A stretch of 64,000 nucleotides of DNA from Croceibacterium segetis (GTDB lineage Bacteria > Pseudomonadota > Alphaproteobacteria > Sphingomonadales > Sphingomonadaceae). The notes under the pieces were generated by a model. The model was not told where the DNA came from and made no database searches. It saw nothing but the letters and a program-made list of their open reading frames with translations. The DNA is taken from assembly GCF_011320115.1 (NCBI RefSeq), contig NZ_JAANOZ010000008.1, forward strand, positions 88,555 through 152,554, read 5' to 3'. Every line of letters begins with the position of its first letter. Positions within the stretch are counted from its first letter, which is position 1. Made by a program: the position numbers and the translations under genes. Shown here piece after piece: positions 46,361 through 54,517 of this stretch.

Positions 46361-47280
46361 CCAACGCGATCGACGTCCGCGGGCTCAACAAGAGCTTCGG
46401 CGACAAGCATGTCGTGCGCGACGTGTCCATCCAGGTCGGGGAAGGGCGGATTACCGGCTTCCTCGGCCCCAACGGCGCGGGCAAGACAACCACGCTGCGG
46501 CTGCTGTGCGGATTGCTCACGCCCGATAGTGGCGAGGGCGAAGTGCTCGGCCTCGACTTCCGTACCCAGACCGCGGCGATCAAGCGCCAGACCGGCTACA
46601 TGACGCAGAGCTTCTCGCTCTACCAGGACATGACGATCGAGGAGAACCTGACCTTCATCGCCCGGGTCTACGGCCTCGAAAATCGCCAGCAGGTGGTGAA
46701 CCAGGCGCTCGACGAGCTTGGGCTGCAGGACCGGCGAGGGCAGCTCGCCGGCGCACTCTCGGGCGGGTGGAAGCAGCGCCTCGCGCTGGCGGCGGCGACA
46801 CTCCACGGGCCGCGTCTCCTCCTGCTCGACGAGCCCACCGCCGGCGTCGACCCGCAAGCACGGCGCGAGTTCTGGGACGAGATCCACGCGCTCGCCGACC
46901 GCGGGCTGACCGTGCTCGTCTCGACCCACTACATGGACGAAGCCGAGCGCTGCCACGATATCGGCTACATCCTCAACGGCAGGCTGATCGCGCGCGGCAC
47001 GGCCGAGGAGATCATTGCGCGCTCGGGACTTGTGACCTTCAACGGCGAAGGGCCGGATGTCGGCAAGATCTCGCACGCGCTCGAGGCCCAGCCGGGCGTG
47101 CTCGGCGCCTCGGCGTTCGGCACCGCGGTCCACGTCAGCGGCACCGACAAGAGCGCGCTCGAGCAGGCGATCGCGCCCTGGCGCAAGGCGCCTTACGAAT
47201 GGGAGCAAGTCGAGCCTTCGCTCGAGGATGTCTTCATCCAGCTGATGGCCGACCAGGTCGACGACCGGTACGCCTCATGA
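46357..47280 (+). CDS. ABC transporter ATP-binding protein (ABC-2 type exporter)
   Basis: 307 residues. Walker A GPNGAGKTTTLR, Q-loop MTQSFSLYQDMTIEENL, signature LSGGWKQRLALA (Trp for the usual second-shell residue), Walker B LLLLDEPTAGVD and switch His STHYMDEAE are all present. The C-terminal 70 residues form the DrrA-like accessory domain. Coupled to the permease by ATGA. It belongs to the YbhF/YhiH-type exporter class. Confidence 0.95.
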   Translation: MTNAIDVRGLNKSFGDKHVVRDVSIQVGEGRITGFLGPNGAGKTTTLRLLCGLLTPDSGEGEVLGLDFRTQTAAIKRQTGYMTQSFSLYQDMTIEENLTFIARVYGLENRQQVVNQALDELGLQDRRGQLAGALSGGWKQRLALAAATLHGPRLLLLDEPTAGVDPQARREFWDEIHALADRGLTVLVSTHYMDEAERCHDIGYILNGRLIARGTAEEIIARSGLVTFNGEGPDVGKISHALEAQPGVLGASAFGTAVHVSGTDKSALEQAIAPWRKAPYEWEQVEPSLEDVFIQLMADQVDDRYAS

Positions 47281-48416
47281 GCCGCCTGTCGCTCTCCCGC
47301 ATCGCCGCGGTGATGGTCAAGGAGTTCACCCAGCTCCGCCGCGACCGCATCACTTACGCAATGATTCTCGTCATGCCGCTCGTCCAGCTGCTGCTGTTCG
47401 GCTACGCGATCAACACCGACCCGCGGCACCTGCCGGCGGCGGTGGTGTCGTACGATCACAGCAACATCGCCAACGACCTGGTGGCGACCTTGCAGAACTC
47501 GTCTTACGTCGATGTCACCCACCAGCCGAATTCCGAAGCCGAGATGGACCGGCTGATGCGCCGCGGCTCGATCTCGCTGGCGCTGACGATCCCGCCCGAT
47601 TTCACCCACCATCTTCTCAAGGGCGAGCGGGCGCAGATCCTCGCCGAGGTCGACGCCAGCGATCCGGTCGCCGCCGGCGGCGTGTCTGCCGCCGTCGCCG
47701 CGCTGCCGGCGCAGGCGCTCAAGCATGACCTCCTCGGGCCGGCGGCGCGCCAGGGCGGCAAGCCGCCGTTCGAGGTGGTGATCCACCGGCTCTACAATCC
47801 CGAAGGCATCAACGCCTACAACATCGTCCCCGGCCTCCTGGCGATCATCCTCTCCATGACGCTCGTGATGATGACCGCGATGGCGGTGACCCGCGAGGTC
47901 GAGCGCGGGACGATGGAAAGCTTGCTGGCGACCCCCGCGACGCCCTTCGAAGTGATGATCGGCAAGCTGCTGCCGTATATCGCAGTCGGCATCGTGCAGA
48001 CGACGGTGGTGCTGACCCTCGCCCGGCTGCTGTTCGCGGTGCCGATGGCGCAGACCGCCGCGGGATGGCTCGCGCTCGCCAGCGGCATCGTGCTGTTCAT
48101 CACCTGCAACCTCTCGCTCGGATACCTGATCTCGACCCTCGTGCGCAGCCAGCTGCAGGCGATGCAGGTTTCCGTGTTCTACATCATGCCCTCGTTGTTC
48201 CTGTCGGGCTTCATGTTTCCGTTCCTCGGCCTGCCCGGTTGGGCACGGGCGATCGGCGAAGTGCTTCCGGTCACGCACTTCCTGCGCATCATTCGCGGCG
48301 CCCTGCTCAAGGGCCAGGTCCTGGCCGACATGAGCCCGGACATCCTCGCCCTTGCCGCCTTCCTGCTGGTCGTCGCCACGGTGACGGTGGCGAGGTCGCG
48401 GACGACCCTCGATTGA
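47277..48416 (+). CDS. ABC-2 type permease
   Basis: 379 residues. One TM helix near the N-terminus (ITYAMILVMPLVQLLLFGYA), a periplasmic region of about 140 residues, then five TM helices from about residue 180, with NPEGINAYNIVPGLLAIILS and REVERGTMESLLATPATPFE, the classic YbhR/YhhJ motif. With the ATPase, HlyD and NodT proteins it makes a complete tripartite exporter. The substrate may be a drug or a hydrophobic metabolite. Confidence 0.93.
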   Translation: MSRLSLSRIAAVMVKEFTQLRRDRITYAMILVMPLVQLLLFGYAINTDPRHLPAAVVSYDHSNIANDLVATLQNSSYVDVTHQPNSEAEMDRLMRRGSISLALTIPPDFTHHLLKGERAQILAEVDASDPVAAGGVSAAVAALPAQALKHDLLGPAARQGGKPPFEVVIHRLYNPEGINAYNIVPGLLAIILSMTLVMMTAMAVTREVERGTMESLLATPATPFEVMIGKLLPYIAVGIVQTTVVLTLARLLFAVPMAQTAAGWLALASGIVLFITCNLSLGYLISTLVRSQLQAMQVSVFYIMPSLFLSGFMFPFLGLPGWARAIGEVLPVTHFLRIIRGALLKGQVLADMSPDILALAAFLLVVATVTVARSRTTLD

Positions 48417-48519
48417 GGCTGCTGCGTCGCGCGCCGATCTGCTAATCTCGGGGCGAGTTGAACCTCTGGCCCGGTTGGGCGGATTCACTCCCGGAAAGTA
48501 GGGGCCAGAAGCGTTAGCC

Positions 48520-49119
48520 GTGAGCGAGGAGCCAATCCGCATATCCGACAAGGCGTCCGCCGCCCGCGGTGCGAACGCGGCCGAGCTGCTGCTGCTGGAA
48601 AAGATCCGGCGCGGCGACCGCAGCGCGTTCGAGGCGCTCTATCGCGCCTATCATCCGCGCCTGACGCGTTTCCTTCTGAGGCTCGTGCGCCGCCCGCAGC
48701 TGGTCGAGGAGGCGCTCAACGATACGCTGATGGTCGTCTGGCAGCGGCCCGACAGCTTCCATGGGGGCAGCAAGCTGTCCACCTGGATCTTCGCCATCGC
48801 CTATCGCAAGGCGATGAAGGCGCTCGGCCGCTTCGACGATCCGCGCGAGGACCCGGAGGGGTTCGAACGGGCGGACGAGGGGCCGGGCCCGGAAGAGAAC
48901 TCGGCCGGCGTGTTGCGCCGCGACTTGCTCGCCCGCGCGATGGACGAATTGTCGCCCGCGCACCGCGCGGTGGTCGACCTGACTTATTACCACGAGCTCG
49001 ACTACAACGAGATCGCCCGGATTCTCGATTGCCCGGTCGGCACGGTGAAGACACGCATGTTTCATGCCCGGCGCCAGCTCCGCCGCATTGTCGGCGGCGG
49101 GCTGGAGGACTGGGTCTAG
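48520..49119 (+). CDS. ECF-type RNA polymerase sigma factor
   Basis: 199 residues from GTG 48520. Region 2 spans about residues 35-100 (FEALYRAYHPRLTRFLLRLV, TLMVVWQRPDSFHGGSKLST) and region 4 about 140-190 (LSPAHRAVVDLTYYHELDYN, EIARILDCPVGTVKTRMFHA). The anti-sigma gene begins 10 bases downstream, and a subtilase gene overlaps the latter, so the three form one cassette. A promoter recognised by the factor itself is expected at 48417-48519, but I cannot pick out its boxes. Confidence 0.93.
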   Translation: MSEEPIRISDKASAARGANAAELLLLEKIRRGDRSAFEALYRAYHPRLTRFLLRLVRRPQLVEEALNDTLMVVWQRPDSFHGGSKLSTWIFAIAYRKAMKALGRFDDPREDPEGFERADEGPGPEENSAGVLRRDLLARAMDELSPAHRAVVDLTYYHELDYNEIARILDCPVGTVKTRMFHARRQLRRIVGGGLEDWV

Positions 49120-49129
49120 GAGTTCGAAG

Positions 49130-49765
49130 ATGGCAGAGATAGTTCTCCTGAGGCCGAGCGAGCACGACGCGGTGCAGCAGTTGCTGCCGTGGCATGTGAA
49201 TGGCACGCTTTCGGCCGAGGAAGTGGCGCGGGTCGAGGCGCACCTCGCCGAGTGCGAGGATTGCCGGCACGACCTTTCCCGCGAGCGTGAACTGGCGCGC
49301 GAGGTGGCCCTGCTGCCGCTCGACGTCGACGAAGGCTGGCAGGCGATGACGATGCGCCTCCCCGAGCAGATTTCCAGCCGCGCGGGCGGCCGCCTCCCAG
49401 GGTTCAGCCGGTCGGGACCGCTCGGCTGGGCCGTCGGCGGCGCCTTGGCCGCGTCGGTTGCGTTCGCTTTGGCGATCGTCGGGCTGCAGCAGCCGGTGTC
49501 TCCGGCGCAGACATTCCACACCCTCGGATCCGCCGGCGGCGCCGCGTCCGGCCAGGTGATCGTGCTGTTCCGCCCCGACACCACCGAACAGCAGATGCGC
49601 GCGCTTCTTGCGGCGCAGGGCGCGCGGGTGGTCGATGGCCCGACGGCGGCCGGCGCCTACGTCTTGCGCGTCGATGGCCGCCGCCCGGCCGATGCAATCG
49701 ACGCCCTCCGTCAGTCGGCCGAGGTTGTCCTCGCCGAGCCGATCGCGAGTGACGGCCGCCCGTGA
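49130..49765 (+). CDS. Zinc-binding anti-sigma factor with a propeptide-like periplasmic domain
   Basis: 211 residues, ATG 49130 with AGGAG at good spacing. The ZAS zinc motif H-x3-C-x2-C is exact: His38, Cys42 and Cys45 (HLAECEDC). One TM helix spans about 98-119. The periplasmic part (141-205) reads GQVIVLFRPDTTEQQMRALL, ARVVDGPTAAGAYVLRV and AEVVLAEPI, which is the pattern of subtilase I9/fervidolysin-type propeptides, including the conserved AEP ending. The next gene, a secreted subtilase, overlaps its stop (GTGA). This suggests that the protease domain and anti-sigma domain interact; that is inference. Confidence 0.85.
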   Translation: MAEIVLLRPSEHDAVQQLLPWHVNGTLSAEEVARVEAHLAECEDCRHDLSRERELAREVALLPLDVDEGWQAMTMRLPEQISSRAGGRLPGFSRSGPLGWAVGGALAASVAFALAIVGLQQPVSPAQTFHTLGSAGGAASGQVIVLFRPDTTEQQMRALLAAQGARVVDGPTAAGAYVLRVDGRRPADAIDALRQSAEVVLAEPIASDGRP

Positions 49766-50961
49766 TCCGCCTGCTACGCCCTCTCCTGGCCGTGCTCCTG
49801 ACGCTGGCTGCTCCGGCGGTCCTGGGCGCGAGCCTGCCTGCCGCGGCGAGCAGTAGCGACGAGGAGCGGCAGATCCTCGTCATGCTCAAGATGCCGCCGG
49901 CGCATTATCGGCCGAATTCCAGCTACTCCGGCGACTACGGCGATGCCGCCGGGCAGGCGGCGCGCCGGCGCTCCGCTCGCCGAATTGCCGAGCGATACGG
50001 CGTGGAGTTGCGTGAAGGCTGGCCGATGCCGTTGCTTGGCGTCGACTGCTACTTGATGGTCGTTCCGCCTGGCAAGGCGCTCGACCGGGTAATCGCGGCG
50101 GTGGCTAAGGAACCCGGCGTCGCCTGGGCGCAGCGGACGACGGCGTATGCGATCTCGGGCAAGATGGGTGCGGCCGACGATCCGCTTTATTCGGCGCAAC
50201 CCACGGCGGGTGAATGGAAGCTGCGCGAGTTGCAGCGGTCCGCCACCGGCCGCGGGGTGAAGATCGCCATCGTCGACAGCCGGGTAGACGTTTCGCATCC
50301 CGATCTTGCCGGTCAATTCGTGTCGGACGAGAACTTCATCGGCGGGTCGCCCGGCCGGCCGGAAGCCCACGGCACCCATGTCGCCGGGCTGATCGGCGCC
50401 AAGGCGGGCAACGGTATCGGCATGGCCGGCGTTGCGCCCGGCGCGCGGCTGATGGCGCTTCGCGCTTGCCGCGAACTCGAAGGCGGGCGAACGACGGTGT
50501 GCAATTCGCTGGCGCTGGCGCAGGCGCTGCAGTTCGCCATCCAGCACCAGGCAAACGTGATCAACCTCAGCCTTAGCGGCCCGCGCGATGAGCTTTTGGG
50601 CAGGTTGCTCGGCATCGCCCTGTCGCGAAACATCGCGGTCGTCGCCGCCTACGACCAGGCGCAGCCGGACGGCGGTTTCCCAGCTTCGATGCGTGGTGTC
50701 CTGCCGGTCGCGGACGAAGCGCTGCCGTCGCTCCCGAGCGGGGTCTACGGCGCGCCCGGTCGCGATCTGCCAACCACCGAGCCCGGCGGCGGATGGGGGC
50801 TCGTCAACGGAACATCCTACGCGGTGGCGCAGGTGAGCGGCCTGGTTGCGCTTGCCGGAGAACGCACCAAGCGCCCCCTCGCATCGAGTCTCGTCCGCGC
50901 GAGCGATGGAAGGGTCGCAGCCTGCGCGACGGTGCTCGGAAGCACCGGCCCCTGTCCGTAA
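49762..50961 (+). CDS. Secreted S8 subtilisin-like serine protease
   Basis: 399 residues from a GTG overlapping the anti-sigma stop. Signal peptide about 1-30, propeptide-like region about 35-130 (QILVMLKMPP, GVAWAQRTTAYAI). Catalytic triad: Asp172 (IAIVDSRVDVSHPDL), His203 (EAHGTHVAGLIGAKAG) and Ser352 (NGTSYAVAQVSGLVA). The usual oxyanion Asn is replaced by Asp298 (VVAAYDQAQPDGGFPA), so activity may be lowered or specialised. The C-terminus ends soon after the Ser helix. Context points to a role in controlling the anti-sigma factor or as a regulon member. Confidence 0.92.
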   Translation: MIRLLRPLLAVLLTLAAPAVLGASLPAAASSSDEERQILVMLKMPPAHYRPNSSYSGDYGDAAGQAARRRSARRIAERYGVELREGWPMPLLGVDCYLMVVPPGKALDRVIAAVAKEPGVAWAQRTTAYAISGKMGAADDPLYSAQPTAGEWKLRELQRSATGRGVKIAIVDSRVDVSHPDLAGQFVSDENFIGGSPGRPEAHGTHVAGLIGAKAGNGIGMAGVAPGARLMALRACRELEGGRTTVCNSLALAQALQFAIQHQANVINLSLSGPRDELLGRLLGIALSRNIAVVAAYDQAQPDGGFPASMRGVLPVADEALPSLPSGVYGAPGRDLPTTEPGGGWGLVNGTSYAVAQVSGLVALAGERTKRPLASSLVRASDGRVAACATVLGSTGPCP

Positions 50962-50962
50962 G

Positions 50963-51361
50963 CTACTGCACGGTGATCCGACCGTTCATTCCCATGCCCG
51001 AATGCAGGAAGTGCGTGCAACGCAGCGCATAAGTCCCGGCCTTTTCCGGGGTCAGCACCACATCGACGCTCTGCTTGCCGGCCAGCTTCACTTTGCCGTC
51101 GACGATCAGACCCCGGTCCGCGGCAGCGATGTTGCTCGCGGCGAAGAATTCCGCGGCGGCAAAATCGTGTCCGCCGCCGGAGGTGTTGACCAGGTGCAGG
51201 CGATAGGCCTGGCCACGCCGCAGCGGGATCTCGGCCGGGGCGAACTTGAAGCTCGACAGTTCGACGGAAACGAGCTGCGGCTGGGCGCCTTGCGCCACAA
51301 GCGATCCCATCGGGACGGACGCGGTCAGCAGGACGGCAAGGGCGGCTATCGGTTTGTGCAT
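50963..51361 (-). CDS. Periplasmic cupredoxin-like copper protein
   Basis: 132 residues, signal peptide MHKPIAALAVLLTASVPMGS. The mature domain has a blue-copper ligand pattern: His in SGGGHDFAAAEF, then Cys, His and Met in ALRCTHFLHSGMGMNGRI. The loop between is EKAGTYALRC. It may be an electron-transfer protein or a copper chaperone. ATG 51361 is chosen by the signal peptide. It converges with the subtilase gene. Confidence 0.85.
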   Translation of the reverse strand: MHKPIAALAVLLTASVPMGSLVAQGAQPQLVSVELSSFKFAPAEIPLRRGQAYRLHLVNTSGGGHDFAAAEFFAASNIAAADRGLIVDGKVKLAGKQSVDVVLTPEKAGTYALRCTHFLHSGMGMNGRITVQ

Positions 51362-51647
51362 GAAGCAATCTCCCGGGACGGCGCGCGCCGTCCCGCATGG
51401 GTGGCCCGTTGCGATGCCGCGGTTCAAACCGGGCAGGCGAAAGGGCCGGTGAGCTAACGACCCATTGCGGACGTTCTCGGTGAACCAAAAGCCGGTAGGT
51501 TCGTTGGGCCTTTCACCTGCCAATCACTTCGGGACTATATCAGGGCTTCCTGCTCCATTTGGTGGCATTCGTCGCCGTTCCGTTCCAACGGCTCATGGGT
51601 TGACCGACCCCGAAACCCCGCTAAATCGCGCGCTTCTGCGCACCGTA
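51362..51647. other. Intergenic region before tRNA-Val
   Basis: 286 bases with no convincing gene. It should hold the cupredoxin promoter (minus strand) and the tRNA-Val promoter (plus strand); neither is clear by eye. Confidence 0.5.
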
Positions 51648-51723
51648 GGGCGGTTAGCTCAGTTGGTAGAGCATCTCGTTTACACCGAGAGGGTCGGCGG
51701 TTCGAGCCCGTCACCGCCCACCA
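51648..51723 (+). tRNA. tRNA-Val (anticodon UAC)
   Basis: Cloverleaf: acceptor GGGCGGT (51648-51654) pairs with ACCGCCC (51713-51719). The anticodon stem CTCG...CGAG carries TAC at 51681-51683, and the T arm is GGCGG-TTCGAGC-CCGTC with standard T loop bases. A is the discriminator and CCA is encoded (51721-51723). The 3' half is the attachment site for the integrative element that follows. Confidence 0.96.
51678..51718 (+). repeat. Attachment site within tRNA-Val (tRNA-side att)
   Basis: 41 bases beginning at the anticodon loop (GTTTACACC...) and ending in the acceptor 3' strand. Identical to 58938-58978. This side keeps the intact tRNA with CCA. Confidence 0.92.
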
Positions 51724-51779
51724 GGATTTCTGCGGGTTTGCGGCTGTGTACCCGCCGAAGCTCGTTGTACCGATGTACC

Positions 51780-52751
51780 TCAAAACTCCGTTGCATCGCC
51801 CGCGTCCCTCATAAACGACGGTGAGTACCGTGCGTAAACCTGCTCGGTCATGCGAAGCGATGTGTGGCCAAGATACTGGCTGATCTTCTGCATGGGGACG
51901 TCAGCCTGGGCCATCCACACCGCGCATGTGTGGCGTAAGACGTGCGGGCTGAATTTAATGCCGGCCCGCTCCGAGAGCCGAGCGATGGCCTTCTTCACTG
52001 AGCCGACCGGCTTTCCGCCATACTCGACGACATGATCGGACAGCCGGGCCTCATGGGCAGTTTCAAGCGCCTCGCGCGCCCGTGCGTTCATCGGGACAAC
52101 GGTGCGTCGCTTGTTCGTCTGGACACGGCCTGGGGGTCGAAAATCAATGGTGCCTTGAGCAAAGTCCACGCGGTCCCACGTCAGGTCGAGGATTGCTCCT
52201 GACCGGGCGCCGGTAGCCAGCGCCACGATGATAAACAGCTTCACGTGCGGGGTTTCTGCCATGTCGGCAATCTCGCGTGCTTGCTCTTTCGTGAGCCATT
52301 TGTCCCGGGGGGGCGATGAGGGAGGAATCCAGATGGAAGGAGCAATGGCACCGTATCTACGACGAAGGCAGGCGCGGAGGAGCTCCAGGTCGGTCTTGAT
52401 CGTGCTGTCGCTGTAGCCCTCCCGGCGTCGCCGATCGTAATAGGATCGGCAATCTTCGCGGGTGATGGCGGAGCCCACCATCTGGCCGAAGTAGGGGCCA
52501 AGCCCCTTCCAGTGAAACGCAAAGCGCTTGCGTTCCAGACCGTCGGCAGCGCGGTCTGAGACATAAACCGGCCACAGGTCCGCTAGCAGGTCGGTTGCTG
52601 CTGCGTTTCGCCGTTGCCAGAGTTCACGAGCGCGTTGACGGGCGAGGGCCTCGTCTGTCGTACCAGTCGTGATGCGTAGTCGACGGTTCCCGTCCCGGAA
52701 TGTGAGTGACCATTTCCCTCTGTGTCGGGTGAGTGTGTATTCATCAGGCAT
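51780..52751 (-). CDS. int: Tyrosine recombinase/integrase
   Basis: 323 residues. The N-terminal domain starts MPDEYTLTRHRGKWSLTF and carries a SAM-like core (about 60-150). The catalytic domain has the first Arg (ATGARSGAILDL), the HxxR box (HVLRHTCAVWM), the second His (YLGHTSLRMTEQ) and the Tyr nucleophile (VYARYSP). It lies next to the tRNA-Val attachment site and catalyses integration and excision of the element. ATG 52751 is used. Its start region overlaps the end of the HTH gene upstream. Confidence 0.93.
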   Translation of the reverse strand: MPDEYTLTRHRGKWSLTFRDGNRRLRITTGTTDEALARQRARELWQRRNAAATDLLADLWPVYVSDRAADGLERKRFAFHWKGLGPYFGQMVGSAITREDCRSYYDRRRREGYSDSTIKTDLELLRACLRRRYGAIAPSIWIPPSSPPRDKWLTKEQAREIADMAETPHVKLFIIVALATGARSGAILDLTWDRVDFAQGTIDFRPPGRVQTNKRRTVVPMNARAREALETAHEARLSDHVVEYGGKPVGSVKKAIARLSERAGIKFSPHVLRHTCAVWMAQADVPMQKISQYLGHTSLRMTEQVYARYSPSFMRDAGDATEF

Positions 52752-52939
52752 TCGAAACGCTGCACCTCTGTTGCTGGAATTCGGATGAGCTTGCCGAGGC
52801 GGAACCCCGGCAGTTCTCCTGAGTGAAACATGGCTCGGACCTTCTCGGCGGAACATTGCCAGCGCCGCGCTAGACTTTCGGGCGAGAAGGGCATTTCGTT
52901 GACTGGCACCTTACGATACCCGCCAAATTCTAACGCCAT
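52583..52939 (-). CDS. HTH/excisionase-like DNA-binding protein
   Basis: 118 residues from ATG 52939. A winged-HTH of the MerR/AlpA/excisionase type spans about residues 17-69: FSPESLARRWQCSAEKVRAM, FHSGELPGFRLGKLIRIPAT, EVQRF. The tail is Ser/Thr/Gly-rich and overlaps the integrase start by 169 bases in another frame. Position directly before the integrase suggests an excision or integrase-control factor. A later ATG (52894) is possible. Confidence 0.72.
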   Translation of the reverse strand: MALEFGGYRKVPVNEMPFSPESLARRWQCSAEKVRAMFHSGELPGFRLGKLIRIPATEVQRFECLMNTHSPDTEGNGHSHSGTGTVDYASRLVRQTRPSPVNALVNSGNGETQQQPTC

Positions 52940-53159
52940 CAGACACAGTCCGAACGGTGAACTTGCGGTCCAGGCGCCGCCACTTTTTGGCGTAGTTGCA
53001 TGAGGCCGACGCCAGCTGAGCAGCTGTGCGATCGGTGCATAGGAAACTGTCGCCAACCTCCATCCTTCCGAAGGGGTAGGTCCGCGACCTCGCTTGGCGT
53101 TTGCCGGGGCCACCCCTGTTGTCGCGAGCGATGGGGATATTCTTTTCGATAATATACAT
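52911..53159 (-). CDS. DUF7303-like small protein
   Basis: 82 residues. Reads MYIIEKNIPIARDNRGG, then YPFGRMEVGDSFLCTDR and KFTVRTVSDGVRIWRV. This matches a small family common in phages and integrative elements with the core YP.G.M.VGDSF ... F.VR...DGVRIWR; I recall the name DUF7303, from memory. It overlaps the HTH gene start by 29 bases, forming a compact three-gene minus-strand module with the integrase. Confidence 0.72.
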   Translation of the reverse strand: MYIIEKNIPIARDNRGGPGKRQARSRTYPFGRMEVGDSFLCTDRTAAQLASASCNYAKKWRRLDRKFTVRTVSDGVRIWRVS

Positions 53160-53655
53160 GAACGCGATCCTTTCGTGTTGTTCGAAAAGGCAATCGCGTT
53201 TGCGGAACAATTTTTAAATCGATGTTGGAAAAGTCTCTGGGAGACTTGCGAGATTTTCAGCGGCTCAGGCATTGCTTCTGCCTAGCCGACGCTGCTCGCC
53301 AAAATTGTAATAAGTGACATTGTCAGGATTGCGAGAAGGTCGCCGCCTTCTCAAAGGGTAACACCCTTTTCGGGGTCATAGATTGCCGGTGTCGGGGCTA
53401 TCAACCGCCCCCACACATCCGGAAAAGTTTCGAAGCTGACTAAAGACTATCCACGTGCTCTTCCTTTAGGCCAATAGCAGCGCGGTTTTTGCCAAGTCTC
53501 CCCCATACTTCTGGCAATTATATCTTTAACTTCACAAGCCGAGTCGGAGAGTGTAAGTGTCAGAGGGACAGGCCGGCGCTTTAACCCCTTCGGACATTCG
53601 CTTTTTGAAGGGTCTCGGATTGAACGCTGGGGCGGCGCTTAGCGTCGCCCCAGAT
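53160..53655. other. Non-coding, AT-richer region with two tandem hairpins
   Basis: About 500 bases without a convincing gene. Two adjacent hairpins stand out: GAGAAGG/CCTTCTC (53333-53352) and AAAGGGT/ACCCTTT (53353-53369, three-base loop, followed by T). It probably holds the promoter of the integrase module and terminator structures. Confidence 0.55.
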
Positions 53656-54357
53656 CTAGTCGTCCGTCTTAAGGGCAGCGAACGCTTCCAGAATGCCTTC
53701 GCAAAGGTCCACAAGCTCTTTCAGCGTCTCGATGACAGGGCGGTCTCCGAGAGGGTCGTCCTTCCCAAATACCCATTGAGGATCGACTAGTTCAATGGGA
53801 ATCCACCGAAGTTGCCGGCGTTTTTCGATCATGGGCCCAACCCATTCGAACGCTTTGGCTGCCCTTGGTTTAACACCGGCCACGGGAACTAGAGCCCGAT
53901 GCTTGTCGAGCACATCTAGGTCATGAACCGCGCGAAGCTCGATGTTGCCACCTTTGTACGGCTTGAACGTCCTGAGCAGCGCAACGGCTGCGGCCCCGCA
54001 GCGCTTGAAGTTCTTCTTCTTAATTTGCTCCTCAAGCCCGGCGGCGTTTTCGGCGAACGGGAAGTAGACGCCTCTGTCCGGTTGGTTGTTAAGGCGGGCC
54101 ATCTCACTCGCCATGTGGTCGAGCGCCGTCCGGGCATTGTGAATAATGTCGCCAACGATGGCGGGCGCCAACTCGGGCGCTGGTGGGACCGTGATCTTGG
54201 TTGTTGGACTCCAACCTTCCGGGCCGCCCCCTGTGCCAGGAACGAACTCGCTGGTAATCGGATTTTCGCGCAGGTGCGTGTCGAGCAGAACCTCCAGCTC
54301 AGTGATATGCTGGCGTGCTCGTTTCAGCTTCAAGTGCGCGCTGGAGAAAATTGCCAT
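53656..54357 (-). CDS. Hypothetical mobile-element protein, 233 residues
   Basis: Helical N-terminus (LKLKRARQHITELEVLLDTH), then a beta-rich stretch, then VGDIIHNARTALDHMASEMA, a pattern I have seen in many hypothetical proteins on islands (GD.IHN.R.ALDH), and FPFAENAAGLEEQ. The HN.R segment hints at a helical, HEPN-like bundle, but the usual R-x4-6-H motif is not clear, so no function is assigned. Its ATG shares bases with the ATG of the divergent small gene (CATG at 54355-54358). Confidence 0.7.
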   Translation of the reverse strand: MAIFSSAHLKLKRARQHITELEVLLDTHLRENPITSEFVPGTGGGPEGWSPTTKITVPPAPELAPAIVGDIIHNARTALDHMASEMARLNNQPDRGVYFPFAENAAGLEEQIKKKNFKRCGAAAVALLRTFKPYKGGNIELRAVHDLDVLDKHRALVPVAGVKPRAAKAFEWVGPMIEKRRQLRWIPIELVDPQWVFGKDDPLGDRPVIETLKELVDLCEGILEAFAALKTDD

Positions 54358-54517
54358 GTCGGATGCCGATAAGAAATTGGGGGAAACTTATTCCGAAGAG
54401 GAAACCGTGGCCCGCCGCGAGGCGGCGCTCAAACGGGCGTTCGCCATGCCGCATAAGCCGCACGCCGACAGCAAGAAGAGTGCTAGCGGCCACGACCGAA
54501 AGAGCCGGCGGTCCTAG
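54356..54517 (+). CDS. Small charged protein, 53 residues
   Basis: Begins MSDADKKLGETYSEEETVAR, then REAALKRAFAMPHKPHADSK and a Lys/Arg/Ser-rich end. Similar short proteins (ALKRAL..PHKPH) are, to my knowledge, common on alphaproteobacterial mobile elements, with no function known. Start codon overlaps the opposite-strand start, and the 3' end overlaps the next minus-strand gene by 35 bases, so confidence is moderate. Confidence 0.62.
   Translation: MSDADKKLGETYSEEETVARREAALKRAFAMPHKPHADSKKSASGHDRKSRRS

Noticed and set aside
51535..51783. Short protein reading VTGSNRRPSRCK antisense to tRNA-Val
   Set aside because: Well-known false translation of a tRNA gene; the same motif recurs at the distal att copy for the same reason.
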